Assembly (NCBI GenBank): GCA_012931725.1
Contig: CM022944.1
Coordinates: forward strand, 72,130,508 to 72,194,507
Direction: 5' to 3'
From: Litsea cubeba
Taxonomy: Eukaryota > Streptophyta > Magnoliopsida > Laurales > Lauraceae
Length of the DNA stretch: 64,000 nt
Notes under the pieces: generated by a model
Databases searched by the model: none
What the model saw: the letters and a program-made list of their open reading frames with translations, nothing else
Told to the model about the DNA's origin: nothing
Shown here: positions 1 through 11,776 of the stretch, piece after piece
How the letters are laid out: each line of letters opens with the position of its first letter
How positions within the stretch are numbered: the first letter of the stretch is position 1
Position numbers and translations under genes: made by a program

Positions 1-735
1 GACCAACATAGGCTTTTGTTTGAGTTTTGAAGCCGTTTGGGGTCCTATCACCAGCAGACTCGCTTTTATCGCGATGAGGATGTCGCGGTTTGATGTGCGG
101 TCAACCGATGTCCGATTGACTTGAAATTTGACAGGGAACCTATTGGAGTCATTTTAAGATGATCCATAGGCTCTGTCTTAGAAACCATGGTCCCAGAGAG
201 CTTTGTCGCCGAGAGGCCTGATTTGGCTTCCGAGCGTCAAACTATGGTCAAATGTTGTCGAAATGACCTGAAATTTGACGAGTAGCCCTTTATAAGCATT
301 TTGAAGCCGTCCATGTGCTCTATCTGATGAGTAATGGCCTCGGTGGTTCTCGCCGCCGAGAGGCTTGATTTAGCTGTTCGAGGGTAGATGTAGGGTCAAA
401 CGTTGTCGGTTTGACTCGGAACTTGACGTAGAGCCTTTTGGAAGTATTTTGAGATCATCCATCGGCTCTGATCGAAGATTTGGTGTCTCCGATGCTTTCG
501 CCGCCGAGAGCTCCTTTTCGGCTGTCAGAGAAGCGAAGTTAGGCCAAATGATTTTGAAATGGCCCGAAACTTCTTGTGTACTCCTCTTTTGGCTGTCTTG
601 AAGGATCTTGCAGTTTTTGTTTGATTCTGACAAGATTTGATTTTTTGGAAGTAGCATTGCCTATTTATGGCAGGTTGCGACTTCATGCAGCTCTTTGGAT
701 CTTGAAGAGGCAAAGTGACATTTTTGATGTCAACA
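1..735 (-). mobile_element. Tat-type Ty3/gypsy LTR, partial (cut by window start)
   Basis: This stretch repeats at 28,140-28,703 and 30,844-31,581, and all copies share the same right edge, which reads ...TTTTTGRTGTCAACA. On the minus strand that edge is the LTR start TGTTGAC. The left part lies outside the window. In place of the expected polypurine tract and pol end, the LTR abuts the middle of a reverse transcriptase gene at 736, so a deletion or recombination has removed the 3' part of pol. Orientation is minus, matching the internal regions to the right. It could be the 3' LTR of the complex or a recombinant LTR. Confidence 0.8.
49..640 (-). repeat. about 147 bp modules inside the Tat LTR
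   Basis: The motif GCCGAGAG followed by a GATTTRGC-like block recurs at about 208, 355 and 503, with a more diverged module beginning near 49. Each module continues with a block resembling GGTCAAAYGTTGTCG, then TTTGAAG or TTTTGAGA, then CCATSKGCTCT. The spacing is about 147-148 bp. The same modules are visible in the LTRs at 28,140-28,600 and 30,780-31,400. They are diverged tandem repeats internal to the LTR. Confidence 0.6.
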
Positions 736-2835
736 AGGGCATGCGCGATTCAGGTCTCTATAGTCAATACAGACCCTGATCTGCCCGTTTTTCTTTGTCA
801 CGGGGACAATGTTGGCCAACCATTCATGATGTTGTTCCTGAAGCCGACGCTTTTGAGTTTTTGAACTTCTTGTTCAATTTTATCCATCACATCTGGACGG
901 AATCTTCTTTGGCCCTGCTTGACAGGCTTGATGTCTTCTTGAAGATTGAGTTTGTGGACTGTTATTTTGTGGTCTAAGCCAGGCATTTCAGCGTAAGACC
1001 ATGCAAAGCAATCAACGAACTCACGAAGAAAGGCGATATACTCGGGTAACTCATCATCCTTTATATTCTTGCTTATGAATGCAGGACGTGGCTTATCTCG
1101 TGTTCCCAAGTCTATCTTTCGAACATGATCTTCTATTGGAATGTCCGAACGTGGTTCCTCCATAATATTTTCAGAGGCTTCCAGCTCAACGAAACCTTCT
1201 AGGGTCTCAAGGGCATTTCCAGACCAAGGTTTTGTTCCTTTCCACGGGTCTTCTTGATCGGCAATTTTCTTGAGGTTTGCTATGAGATGATCCCAATCGC
1301 CTATTGAAACCAGATCGAAGTAAGGTACTTCTTTTGGAGATGAGGGTTCTTCTGGGTCAGAAGACCATATGTTTGTGCCATCGGACAATTCCTCTTCATT
1401 GTCAGAGAAATTGTACCAATTGGATGAGCTTCCTTGATCTTTGTCATGTGACTCATCGAAGAGATATCCAGGGAGATCGATGTCTTCATGGACTTGAGAT
1501 GTTGAGGCTTGGTCAGTAAATTGACTTTTAAGCCTTTGTGTCAACTATCTCAGGGGAGCTCGGGATCATACCCTAGCCCGTGTGAAGACTTTTCTACATG
1601 GCCGTAGAGTCTCCAATCTTCTCGCTGGCTTTTGGTCAAGACGGGCCCCAATGGCGTGAGAATACCGCGTTCTTCTCCCAAACCGACTGGGTTTTGAGCG
1701 TCATAGCCCATTTTCTTCAAAATAACTTGTGCCGCAGGACTATATAAGGATAGTTGAGGCATACCTTCATTTTGGAAGGGTTCAAGCATGGGATTTGATG
1801 AAGAAGCGTCCGATCTATGGAAGAAGATCGGCTTTTCCTTTGCTGAAGTTGCTGAAACAACGAAGGAAGCTGACGTAGGATCTTCTATGTCAGAAGTTGT
1901 CTCCATTGGAGTAAGAGCAGGCTGAACTTGCTGAGTGTCAGCTTGGCTTGATGATGTGTCATCTTCTGGCTCTGAATCCGAATCCGTGTCTTGCATGATA
2001 GACACGAAAGAGACAACAAATTTTCCCCCAGACTTTTGTTTTGCCTTCTTCACTTTAGTCGTGATGACTGAAGGCTTTGAAGGTTTGAGGGAGATGATGA
2101 AGGGAGTTTGAATGCTCTCTTCGGATTTACCAGATGGTTTGTTTTCTTCCGGTGATTGTTGAGGAGCCTTGCCTTTATCTTTCTGGAGATTTTCGGCAAA
2201 GAGTGCTGTGTGCTTCTCCTCTTCTTCTTTTCCACCTTCATACATCTGTGAGTCTGCAAAGTGGACTTCTTTACCTTTATAGGGCTTTCTGTCCGTAAAG
2301 ACTCGATGTATCATGCCATCATCGCCAGCAAACTTGATGCATTGATGTAGAGTTTAAGGGACAACACCATTCTCGTGGATCCAGGGGCGTCCAAGAAGGA
2401 TGTTGTAGCATAAAGGGGCTTTTATTGCATATACAGTGACCTTAGAGATAAGATTACCGATCTGCAACTTGAACCTGATTTTGCCGATAGGCCTTGAGTA
2501 CTCCCATCGTATCCAAAGATAGATACAGATGTGTGGCTCAGCTTGCTGGGTGGGATGCCCAACTCTTCGAGAGCCAAAGTGGAGATGAGGTTGAGTGCAG
2601 AACCTGGGTCGATCTGAACTCTGTGCATAGGCATTTCCTTGATGTACCCTGTGAAGTAGGAGGTCGTCCTTAGTGAAGGCGATGGTTGCACTGGCTGCCT
2701 TTTGAACCGAGAGGCATTCAATGCATGATCCCTCAGTTTTCTTCTTTCCTCCCTTTGAGGAAGCTTTTGAGTTTTTGACCCGGTAGTCCATTTCAATTTG
2801 GAGGACTTACGGTGCATGTTTGTCGACATCCTCAT
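736..2835 (-). pseudogene. Copy 1 protease, G-patch-like segment and RT N-terminus
   Basis: Three open stretches (2,354-2,835, 1,550-2,314 and 798-1,544) carry one polyprotein in broken frames. The first has the retropepsin-like motif VQIDPGSALNLIS and the downstream ILLGRPWIHENGVVP. The second has a G-patch-like stretch (KKMGYDAQNPVGLGEERG, about residues 205-222). The third has the region before RT (PGLDHKITVHKLNL, RRFRPDVMDKIEQEVQKL). RT stops just after VTKKNG and RVCIDYRDLN, before any catalytic aspartate. Relative to copy 2, a deletion of about 32 bp near 2,659 lies between two AAGTA repeats and shifts the frame inside the protease. It is not functional. Confidence 0.8.
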
Positions 2836-4075
2836 TCAGCTTTTGTAATTCTGAAATGAGATTATCACGAGTGCACGGAGACATTCGTAATAAATCTAGG
2901 ATGTGCAGACGTGCAGGTATGTGCTTGAAATGTTCAATCAAGTCATACTTGAAAGCCTCCTTGGGGCCTGCATGTTCATCATTGTTGCCACTAGGGGCGC
3001 TTACAACATCTTTTCCCGAAGGATCTACATAAGTAAATGAAGATTGGTTGTAATTTTTGTGGTAGTCCCGGCCAGAGCGGGTGCCTCTACCAACTTCGAG
3101 AGCTTCTTGAGAAGAGTCTTCGTTTGGAAGATTGTCTTCAGGATCAAGAGGCTGTCATTTTTCATTTGCTAAGGATGTATCTGCAGCAGAGTTGCCATCC
3201 TCAATGATTGTGTTGCACGGAGCATTTTTTGGGAACAAGTACTGAACAGCATCCAGCAACCTTTCTTCTTCGTTGACCAATTCATTGTCCCAAGCATCAA
3301 TAGCTGGGGATTCTTCAGTCAGGAAGGGTGTGAGCTTTGAAGTCATAGTCTCAGGAGAAGAAACCTGAGAGGGTGTTGCCTCAGTGAAAGTCACGTGAGA
3401 CGAGGTAGCTCCCGAGGATACATTGCTAGGCATCGTCGTAGTGTAAGTGATCTCATCAAACGATGCTTCGGAAGAGCTACAATCCCGAATTCTCACATTA
3501 CAGGAAGCTCTGACAGGAGACGTTGCCTGATCGGAGTCAGACTCATCCTCGGATGTAAGAGGATCGTCTATCCAACAATTTTCTCCATTTTCAGGAGTTA
3601 GAGGAGGATGTACCTGATGGTCTTAAGGGACTTCAGGCTTTGGATTGCGAGGAGGCTCGTTGACGCAGTCTTGCTCTTGTTCTAAAGCGAGATGTTGCAA
3701 GATCCTTGCATATTCTTCAAGATCAGGCATGGGAACCAAATCTTCTTCTTCATCAACTCTTTGTGGCTCAACATTGTTGATTTCCACTGGAGCAATGACG
3801 GGTGCTGGGTCAGCGATATTTTCTTGTACAGCCTCTTGGTTTTCTTCATCATCAGACCAAGATCCTTGTGGCTATAGGTGGTTATACAAGATTACTGGCA
3901 TAAGATGAGTCTCAGGAACCCATTCTTCATCGGAAAGATATTCTCCTGTTTCAAGGGATTCCTCCCACTCGTCTGGACTCGAATCCATCATCGGTGTCAC
4001 TGGACTCGTACCATCAATGGAGAATCCAACTACCGAATTGCAAGAGTATGATGCCCCCTGCGTGGCTTCTTTGAA
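2836..4075 (-). pseudogene. Copy 1 acidic linker between gag and protease
   Basis: The sequence matches the 7,354-8,193 region of copy 2, which encodes a Ser/Thr/Glu-rich linker with no recognised enzymatic domain. Only 3,155-3,496 stays open here, and stops or frame changes break the rest. The part nearest the protease encodes the FKHIPARLHILDLLRMS-like segment that commonly sits just upstream of the protease in plant Tat polyproteins. No independent function is visible. Confidence 0.65.
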
Positions 4076-5145
4076 TTAAGGTGGCATGAAATCACTGAGA
4101 GTGAATTTTCTTACCCCCTTTGAAGTCTTTGGAAGGGACGTTTTTGTTGCCTCCAGTGAAGCGGTAGAGGAAACCTCTGCCTTTTTCTGGACTTCTTGTT
4201 TTGGCTGGGTCTTCTCTTGCCGTTTGAGCTTGACGAGATGTTTCCTATCCTGCCTTCGCTGTTGAGTTGTAGGCTTTGTTCTCACGACCTCCCAATTTTC
4301 ATCTTCCAGGAGATCGAGATGTACCCATATGGGTTGTCCGTCTGGTGTCGGGTAAGGAACCAGTTCCTCGGACGCTTGAATTGAGTTTATCACCTTGAAG
4401 GAAGTAATGATCTTCTTCTTTGGTGATTTTGATGTTTGTCCACATGACACCATGTTGACGGAGGCAGACCCATAGTTTTTGTCAAAGGTGATGACTCCGT
4501 TTTTCCACATCTCGTTTATTTTCTCCCTCACAACGAAGCATTGATTGAGAGGATGCGAGATCATCTAGTGGTATGGACAGTACCGAGGATTGTTGGTTTT
4601 GCCAACATCACCCGGTCTTTTGGGTTCAAGCAAAGTGAGCCTGTCGTTTGCCACGAGAGCCCCGAAGATTTCATCAACATCTTCATCGAACGGGCATTTC
4701 TTTTCTACTCGCTCTTTGAAGGCGTCGGAGAGTTCAGGTCTCTTACCAGCATCTTTATTTTCAGCTTTCTTTGGTGGCTGAGGAACTGACTTGGTCTGCA
4801 CATTGAGGACCTCTTTTTTCTTTGGTTTAGAGGTTGCAATGGCGGTTGGCTCTGTTCTTGATGATTTCTGACTATTGAGGTCTTTAATCACCGTTTCAGC
4901 TTCCATGGAAGCTTCTAGGAGTTCTCCCAGGTTCTTTGATTTGTTGCCGATGATCATGGAGCGGATTCTAGCTCTCATGTTGTTTCGGCAGATGTCGACT
5001 AGCGACGCTTGTGGCAATACATCAGAGAATTTGTATGCCATTGCTTTCCACTTATGAATGAAGTCATATGTTGACTCATTCTCCCCCTGTTTTAGGCTGC
5101 ACAGCTGAGCCATAGTAGCGGGATGATCCTCACCTTTGAAGTGAT
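4076..5145 (-). pseudogene. Copy 1 gag, C-terminal half
   Basis: Two open stretches (4,565-5,188 and 4,076-4,564) encode the end of the gag domain (GEDHPATMAQLCSLKQGENE, then VDICRNNMRARIRSMIIG) and a basic Lys/Arg/Gln-rich tail. Gag is the structural protein that assembles the cytoplasmic virus-like particle. The gag N-terminus is missing because the fragment ends at the recombination junction at 5,143-5,145. A readable ORF crosses the junction but fuses gag to unrelated frame, so its first residues are an artefact. Confidence 0.7.
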
Positions 5146-8100
5146 CTGCCCGTTTTTCTTTGTCACGGGGACAATGTTGGCCAACCATTCAGGATGTTGT
5201 TCCTCACGGATGAAGCCGACACTTTTGAGTTTTTGAACTTCTTGTTCAATTTTATCCATCACATCTGGACGGAATCTTCTTTGGCCTTGCTTGACAGGCT
5301 TGATGTCTTCTTGAAGATTGAGTTTGTGGACTGCTATTTTGGGGTCTAAGCCAGGCATTTCAACGTAAGACCATGCAAAGCAATCAATGAACTCACTAAG
5401 AAAGGCTATATACTCGGGTAACTCAATATCCTTTATATTCTTGCTTATGAATACAGGACGTGGGTTATCTGGTGTTCCCAAGTCTATCTTTTGAACAGGA
5501 TCTTCTGTTTGAAGGTTCGAAGGTGGTTCCTCCATAATATTTTCGGAGGCTTCCAGCTCAACGAAACCTTCTAGGGTTTCAAGGGCATTTCCAAACCAAG
5601 GTTTTGTTCCTTTCCACGGGTCTTCTTGATCGGTAATTTTCCCAAGGCTTGCTATGAGATGATCCCAATCGCCTGTTGAAACCGGGTCGAAGTAGGCTAC
5701 TTCTTTTGGAGATGAGGGTTCTTCTGGGTCAGAAGACCACACGTCTGTGCCATCGGACAACTCCTCTTCATTTTCGGAGAAATCGTGCCAATTGGATGAG
5801 CTTCCTGGATCTTTGTCAGGTGACTCATCAAAGAGATATCCAGGGAGATCGATGTCTTCATGGACTTAAGATGTTGAGGCTTGGTCAGTATATTGTCTTT
5901 TAAGCCTTTGTGTCAACTATCTCAGGGGAGTGTCGGGATCATACCCTAACCCGTGTGAAGACTTTTCTACATAGCCGTAGAGTCTCCAATCTTCCAGCTG
6001 GCTTTTGGTCAAGACGGGCCCCAATGGCATGAGAATAACGCGTCCTTCTCCCAAACCGACTGGGTTTTGAGTGTCATAGCCTATTTCCTTCATAATAGCT
6101 TGTGCCACAGAACTATATAAGGATAGTTGAGGCGTACCTTCATTTTGAAAAGGTTCAAGCACGGAGTTTGATGAAGAAGCATCCGATCTATGGAAGAAGA
6201 TCGGTTTTTCCTTTGCTGAAGTTGCTGGAACAACGAAGGAAGCTAACGTAGGATCTTCTATGTCAGAAGTTGTCTCCATTGGAGTAAGAGCAGGCTGAAC
6301 TTGCTGAGTGTCAGCTTGGCTTGACGATGTGTCATCTTCTGGCTCTGAATCCGAATCCGTGTCTTGCATGATAGACACGAAAGAGATTACAAATTTGCCC
6401 CCAGACTTTTGCTTTGCCTTCTTCACTTTAGTTGTGATGACCAAAGGCTTTGAAGGTTTGAGGGAGATGATGATGGGAGTTTGAATGCTCTCTTCGGATT
6501 TACCGGATAGTTTGTTTCCTTCCGGTGATTGTTGAGGAGCCTTGCCTTTATCTTTCTGGTGATTTTCGGCAAAGGGTGTTGTGTGCTTCTTCTCTTCTTC
6601 TTTTTCAGCTTCATACATTGGTGAGTCTGCAAAGTGGACTTCTTTACCTTTGAAGGGTTTTCTGTCTGCAAAGACTCGATGTATCATGCCGTCGTCGCCA
6701 ACAAACTTGATGCATTGATGTAAAGTTAAAGGGACAACACCATTCTCGTGGATCCAGAGGCGTCCGAGAAGGATGTTGTAGCATGAAGGGATTTTTATTG
6801 CATACACTGTGACCACAGAAATAAGATCAGCGATCTGCAACTTGAACCTGATTTTGCCAATAGGCCTTTGAGTACTCCCATCGTATCCAAAGATAGATAC
6901 AGATGTGTGGCTCAGCTTGCTGGGTGGGATGCCCAACTCTTTGAGAGCCGATGTAGAGATGAGGTTGAGTGTAGAACCTGGGTCGATCTGAACTCTGTGC
7001 ATAGGCATTTCCTTGATGTACCCTGTGAAGTACAGGGGTCGGTTGTGCCTGGTTTCCCCAAGTAGGAGGTCGTCCTTTGTGAAGGCGATGGTTGCACTGG
7101 CTGCTTTTTTAACCGAGAGGCATTCAATGCATGATCCCTCAGTTTTCTTCTTTTCTCCCTTTGAGGAAGCTTCTGAGTTTTTGACCCGGTAATCCATTTC
7201 AATTTGGAGGACTTGCGGGGCATGTTTGTCGACATCCTCATTCAGCTTTTGTAATTCTGAAATGAGATTATCACGAGTGTGCGGAGACATTCGCAACAAA
7301 TATAGGATGTGCAGACGTGCAGGTATGTGCTTGAAGTGTTCAATCAAGTCATACTAGAAAGCCTCCTTAGGGCCTGCATGTTCATCATTGTTGCCACTAG
7401 GGGCGCTTACAACATCTTTTCCCGAAGGATTTACATATGTAAAGGAAGATTGGTCGTGATTTTTGTGGTAGTCCCGGCCAGAGCGGATGCCTCTACCAAC
7501 TTCGAGAGCTTCTTGAGAAGGGTCTTCGTTTGGAAGATTGTCTTCAGGATCAAGAGGCTGTCGTTTTTCATTTGCTGAGGATGTATCAGCAGAGGAGTTG
7601 CCATCCTCAGTGATTGTGTTGCACGAAGCATTTTTCGGGAACAAGTCCTGAACAGCATCCAGCAACCTTTCTTCTTCGTTAACCAATTCATCGTCCCAAG
7701 CATCGATAGCCGGGAATTCTTCAGTCAGGAAGGGTGTGAACTTTGAAGTCACAGTCTCAGGAGAAGAAACCTGAGAGGGTGTCATCTCAGTGAAAGTCAC
7801 GTGAGATGAGGTAGCTCCAGAAGATACATTGCTAGGCATCACCGGAGTGTAAGTGCTCTCATCAGACGATGCTTCAGAAGAGCTATAATCCCGAATTATC
7901 ACATTACAGGAAGCTCTGACCGGAGACGCTGCCTGATCGGAGTCAGACTCATCCTCGGATGTAAGAGGATCGTCTATCCAGCAATTTTCTCCATTTTTAG
8001 GAGTTAAGGGAGGATGTACTTGATGGTCTTCAGAGACTTCAGGCTCTGGATTGTGAGGAGGCTCGTTGACGCGGTCTTGCTCTTGTTCTAGAGCGAGACG

Positions 8101-8193
8101 CTGCAAGATCCTTGCATCTTCTTCAAGATTAGGCATGGGAGCCAAATCTTCTTCTCCATCAACTCTTTGTGGCTCAACATTGTTGATATCCAC
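5146..8193 (-). pseudogene. Copy 2 linker, protease, G-patch-like segment and RT N-terminus
   Basis: Open stretches 7,354-8,193 (279 codons) and 5,917-7,347 (476 codons) are in one frame apart from a single nonsense codon at 7,354-7,356, where copy 3 has lysine. The first is an acidic linker. The second has the pre-protease segment HFKHIPARLHIL, the protease motif VQIDPGSTLNLIS (about residues 130-142), ILLGRLWIHENGVVP, and a G-patch-like stretch near the C-terminus. A third stretch (5,092-5,760) carries the pre-RT region and RT start up to VTKKNGQ, where the copy is cut. RT catalytic residues are not included. Single-base changes suggest this copy was coding until fairly recently. Confidence 0.8.
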
Positions 8194-11189
8194 TGGAGCA
8201 ATGACGGGTGCTGGGTCAGCAACATTTTCTTGTACAGCCTCTTGGTCTTCTTCATCATCAGACCAGGATCCTTGTGGCTATAGGGGGTTATACCAGATTA
8301 CTGGCATAAGATGAGTCTCAGGAACCCATTCTTCGTCGGAGAGATATTCTCTTGTTTCAAGGGACTCCTCCCACTCGTTTGTGTAGTTCGATTCGAATCC
8401 ATCATCGATGTCGCTGGACTCGTATCCATCAATGGAGAATCCAACTATCGAATTACAAGAGTATGATGCCTCCTACGTGGCTTCTTTGAATTGAGGTGGC
8501 ATGAAATCACTGAGAGTGAATTTACTTACCCCCTTTGAAGTCTCTGGAAGGGATGTTTTTGTTGCCTCCAGTGATGCGGTAGAGGAAGCCTCTGCCTTTT
8601 CTTTGACTTCTTCTTTTGGCTGGGTCTTCTCTTACCGTTTAAGCTTGAGGAAATGTTTCCTAGCCTACCTTCGCTGTTGAGCTGTAGGCTTTGTTTTCAC
8701 GACCTCCCAATTTTCATCATCGAGGAGATCGAGATGTACCCATATGGGTTGTCCGTCTGGTGTCGGGTAAGGAACCAGTTCCTCAGACGCTTGGATTGAG
8801 TTTATCACCTTGAAGGAAGTAGTGATCTTCTTCTTCAGTGATTTTTATGTTTGTCTACATGTCACCATGTTGACGGAGGTAGACCCATAGTTTTTGTCAA
8901 AGGTGATGACTCCGTTTTTCCACATCTCGTTTATTTTCTCCCTCACAACGAAGCATTGATTGAGAGGATGCGAGATCATCTGGTGGTATGGACAGTACCG
9001 AGGATTGTTGGCTCAAGCAAAGTGAGCCTGTCGTTTGCCTCGAGAACCCCGAAGATTTCATCAACATCTTCATCCAACGGGTATTTCTTCTCTACTCGTT
9101 CTTTGAAGGCATCAGAGAGTTCAGCTCTCTTACAAGCAGCTTTGTTTTCAACTTTCTTTGGTGGCTGAGGAGCTGACTTGGTCTGCACATTGAGGACCTC
9201 TTTCTTCTTTGGTTTAAAGGTTGCAATGGCGGTCGGCTTTTTTCTTGATATTTCTGACTGTTGAGGCCTTTAATCACCGTTTCAGCTTTCAAGGAAGCTT
9301 CTAAGAGTTCTCCCAGGTTTTTTTATTTGTTGCCGATGATCATGGAGCGGATTTTGGCTCTCATATTGTTTCGGCAGATGTCGACTAGCGACGCTTGTGG
9401 CAATACCTCAGAGCATTTGTATGCCATTGCTTTCCACTTATGAATGAAGTCATATGTTGACTCATTCTCCCCCTGTTTTAGGCTGCACAACTGAGCCATA
9501 GTGGCGGGATGATCCTCACCTTTGAAGTGAGTCAGGAAGCGTGTCTCTAGCATGGCCCAGTTTTGGATGGAGTCCTCCGGCAGAGTGGAGTACCAATCGA
9601 AGGCCGTACCTTTTAGGGTACTTACAAAGAGGCGGATCTTGAGTGCATCTTGATCTGCGATAGCTCCCGTCAGGATCTTGAAGTGGATGACGTGTTGTCT
9701 GGCTGATCCTTTCCCCGTATATGTTTGGAGAGTAGGATGCTTGAATTTTGTGGGGAACGGGACCGAGTCCATCCATAAGGGATATGGTGGCTTGATCCCA
9801 TGCTCCTTGAGTATATCCTTTTCTTTTTCTTTGGCGAGGATACTGTCTACATCCTTTTTGGTAAGGGCGCGTGACTCATTTTCTTCTCCATTTACCTCAT
9901 CGTCTTAATGATTCGGAGGAGGTTCATTGTTCGCCTGATTTTGGAAGGCGAGGAGAAGGTTTTCCATCAGAGTTTCAATCCTCTGTTGGCCTTGTTCCAA
10001 CTGCTGGAAGCGGGTGATCGCATCATCTTGAGGTGGATTGCGGGGTGGTGGCTCAGAATTTGTAGCCAGGATGTTCATCCTTCGTGATTCGAACGAAGAG
10101 ACTATCCTGGTGACTGAGCTGGGGCTCATTCTTTTTGAAGAAGAGCTTGAGGAAAGATCACTCTGCCGTCCTTTGCTTGAAGGAGCAGGGGATTCTTCTG
10201 AATGTCTTCTTGTCCTGGAGACGCTGCGGGTCATCGGACGTCGGACATGGATTTTGGATGCTGACTTTTGGCGTCTTCTGGTTTTTCCAACCATATGGAC
10301 AGCAGCAACTTGGTTGTGTCTTTCTTTTTCGACCCATTTGGGAAAGACTTGAAGTGTACGAGGCTGGGTCCTTTGCTTCTCTAGTCTCTTTTGCCGATAC
10401 GACGCGCGGCGGCGTACACGACGAGCAATTTAAGCTTCGGTCAGCTCTGGCTGGGCTTTGACGATGAAGGATGTGCTCCCTTGGGGGCAGCAGCCGAGCC
10501 TGTCTTCTTTGTAGCTGGGCAAGGACAGGATGCGAACCCTGTCCTTCGCCTGTTGCAGTGAAGCTTTGAATTTTTGGAGTTCGGCCCCCTGTAGAGCTAA
10601 AGGGTCGAACTGCAGGTTTGTAGGCCTTAGCAGGTGCTTGCAGAGGCCTTGTGATGCATGACTTGATTTTAGGCTTGTAGGAACAAGCCAGCTCATGCTG
10701 GGTTGACTTGAGAGTCAGATTGGAGATGGGTCTCTCCACTTTCATATAGGCAAGAGGGTTGAACTGGTTCTCCTTGAGTGGGGCCAGGAATGCTGGCTTG
10801 GTGGATGTTTGGGACCTTCTTTGTTTTGGTGAAGGTCTTGGGGACCAAATCTTGGGATAGACCTAGTCGTTTGATGGTCGAGGCTTCCTGGGGCTGCCAT
10901 TTGCTTCGGGCCTTCTGGTGCTCGCCTTTGGTGTCACGGTAGTGACACGTTGAGAGGCGAGTTTCTGCTTCTTGGAAGGAGCAATTTGTTCTTCGGGAAG
11001 TGGGAATGGTCCCAGCGTCCCAAAGACAATATTCCGGGGAGTCGAGGTCGACCCGGAGCTCAGAGAGTTGCCGAGGGAGTTGACGCTTCGGCAGCTGATG
11101 GGGCGCTTGTAGGTGTGTGTGGTTTACTTCTGTTGAAGCATGAGTTGGTGCTTGCTCTCATCAAAAGTAATGGTAAGCGATGCTGCCAT
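8194..11189 (-). pseudogene. Copy 2 gag
   Basis: The start is the ATG at 11,189 (MAASLTITFDESKHQ-like, shared with copy 3). The N-terminal half is Ser/Arg/Pro-rich and broken by frame changes (10,158-10,745, 9,905-10,294). The conserved retrotransposon gag domain lies in 9,323-9,772 (LKIRLFVSTLKGTAFDWYS, then LETRFLTHFKGEDHPATMAQL), followed by a basic tail in 8,976-9,292. A deletion of about 31 bp near 9,012 relative to copy 1 breaks the tail. Gag would form the particle that packages element RNA, but this copy is not intact. Confidence 0.75.
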
Positions 11190-11776
11190 TGTTAGTTTTT
11201 TCAAAAAAACTCTGAAACAAGACCACATCCATTAGTAATCACAAGAATATAATGATCATAAATGGGAACTTCTACGGTTTTGTCTTTTCAAATTGCTCGA
11301 GGGAGATGACCCAAGCAATATGAAGAAGGCAAAAGGCCATAGAGGGTACAGTCATTCTGACCGCAGGTATGGTAAGCCCAGAATGAGCATCCCAGTGACT
11401 GCTAGAAGCAATTGTGAACTTAAATTCGACTTATCGAGAAGCAGAGCTTGCTCGAGGTAAGAAGAATATAAAGTTGGAGTTACAAATGTGCCGGTCGCGA
11501 ATACAGTAGACCCTGAAAGGGCATACTAGTACCGCTAGACACAAATGTTTGGAGACCGCATCCATGAGATGAGATTCCCTGTTTTGAAAGGTCAAGATTG
11601 GATTCATCAAAGAGAGCAGATGGTATTCCGATCCAAATACGGTCTCAGCGATTTCCGCGAGTGCCAGCATTCAGAAGGAAATGAACCATAATTTCTCGGA
11701 TCTGAATCCAAAAATGACGAGTTTTTTTTTTTTTTTTTTGAAAGGCCAATATCAGGTTCATCAAATAGAGCAAAAG
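11190..11776 (-). other. Copy 2 5' leader, noncoding
   Basis: This stretch lies upstream of gag on the minus strand and closely matches 24,467-25,045 of copy 3. It includes the first diverged monomers of the ~150 bp leader repeat (GGATTCATCAAAGAGAGC near 11,597 and TCATCAAATAGAGCAAAAG near 11,758) and a T-run at 11,720-11,740. The match to copy 3 stops after AGCAAAAG at about 11,776, which is a recombination junction. No gene is supported in it. Confidence 0.7.

Larger units (their letters stand above)
736..5145 (-). mobile_element. Tat Ty3/gypsy internal fragment, copy 1
   Basis: Read on the minus strand, this fragment runs from within gag (right edge 5,145) through the acidic linker, protease, G-patch-like segment and the first part of RT, ending at 736 against an LTR. 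It matches copies 2 and 3 along its length with scattered substitutions and indels. At the right edge the gag sequence changes abruptly into RT sequence of copy 2, with TGA at 5,143-5,145 shared by both sides. It is a truncated, non-functional copy. Confidence 0.85.
5146..11776 (-). mobile_element. Tat Ty3/gypsy internal fragment, copy 2
   Basis: Minus-strand order is leader (11,776-11,190), gag (from ATG at 11,189), linker, protease, G-patch-like segment and the first part of RT, which is cut at 5,146. The left end starts within RT at the same motif (VTKKNGQ) where copy 1 and copy 3 also break or carry a stop. The right end leaves the leader at about 11,776 and enters the antisense gene of copy 3. 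LTRs, the rest of RT, RNase H and integrase are absent from this copy. Confidence 0.85.

Noticed and set aside
10038..10461. Plus-strand ORFs of about 105 codons opposite gag (also 23,316-23,637)
   Set aside because: They are antisense shadows of the gag coding sequence, overlap each other in two frames and have no family motif.
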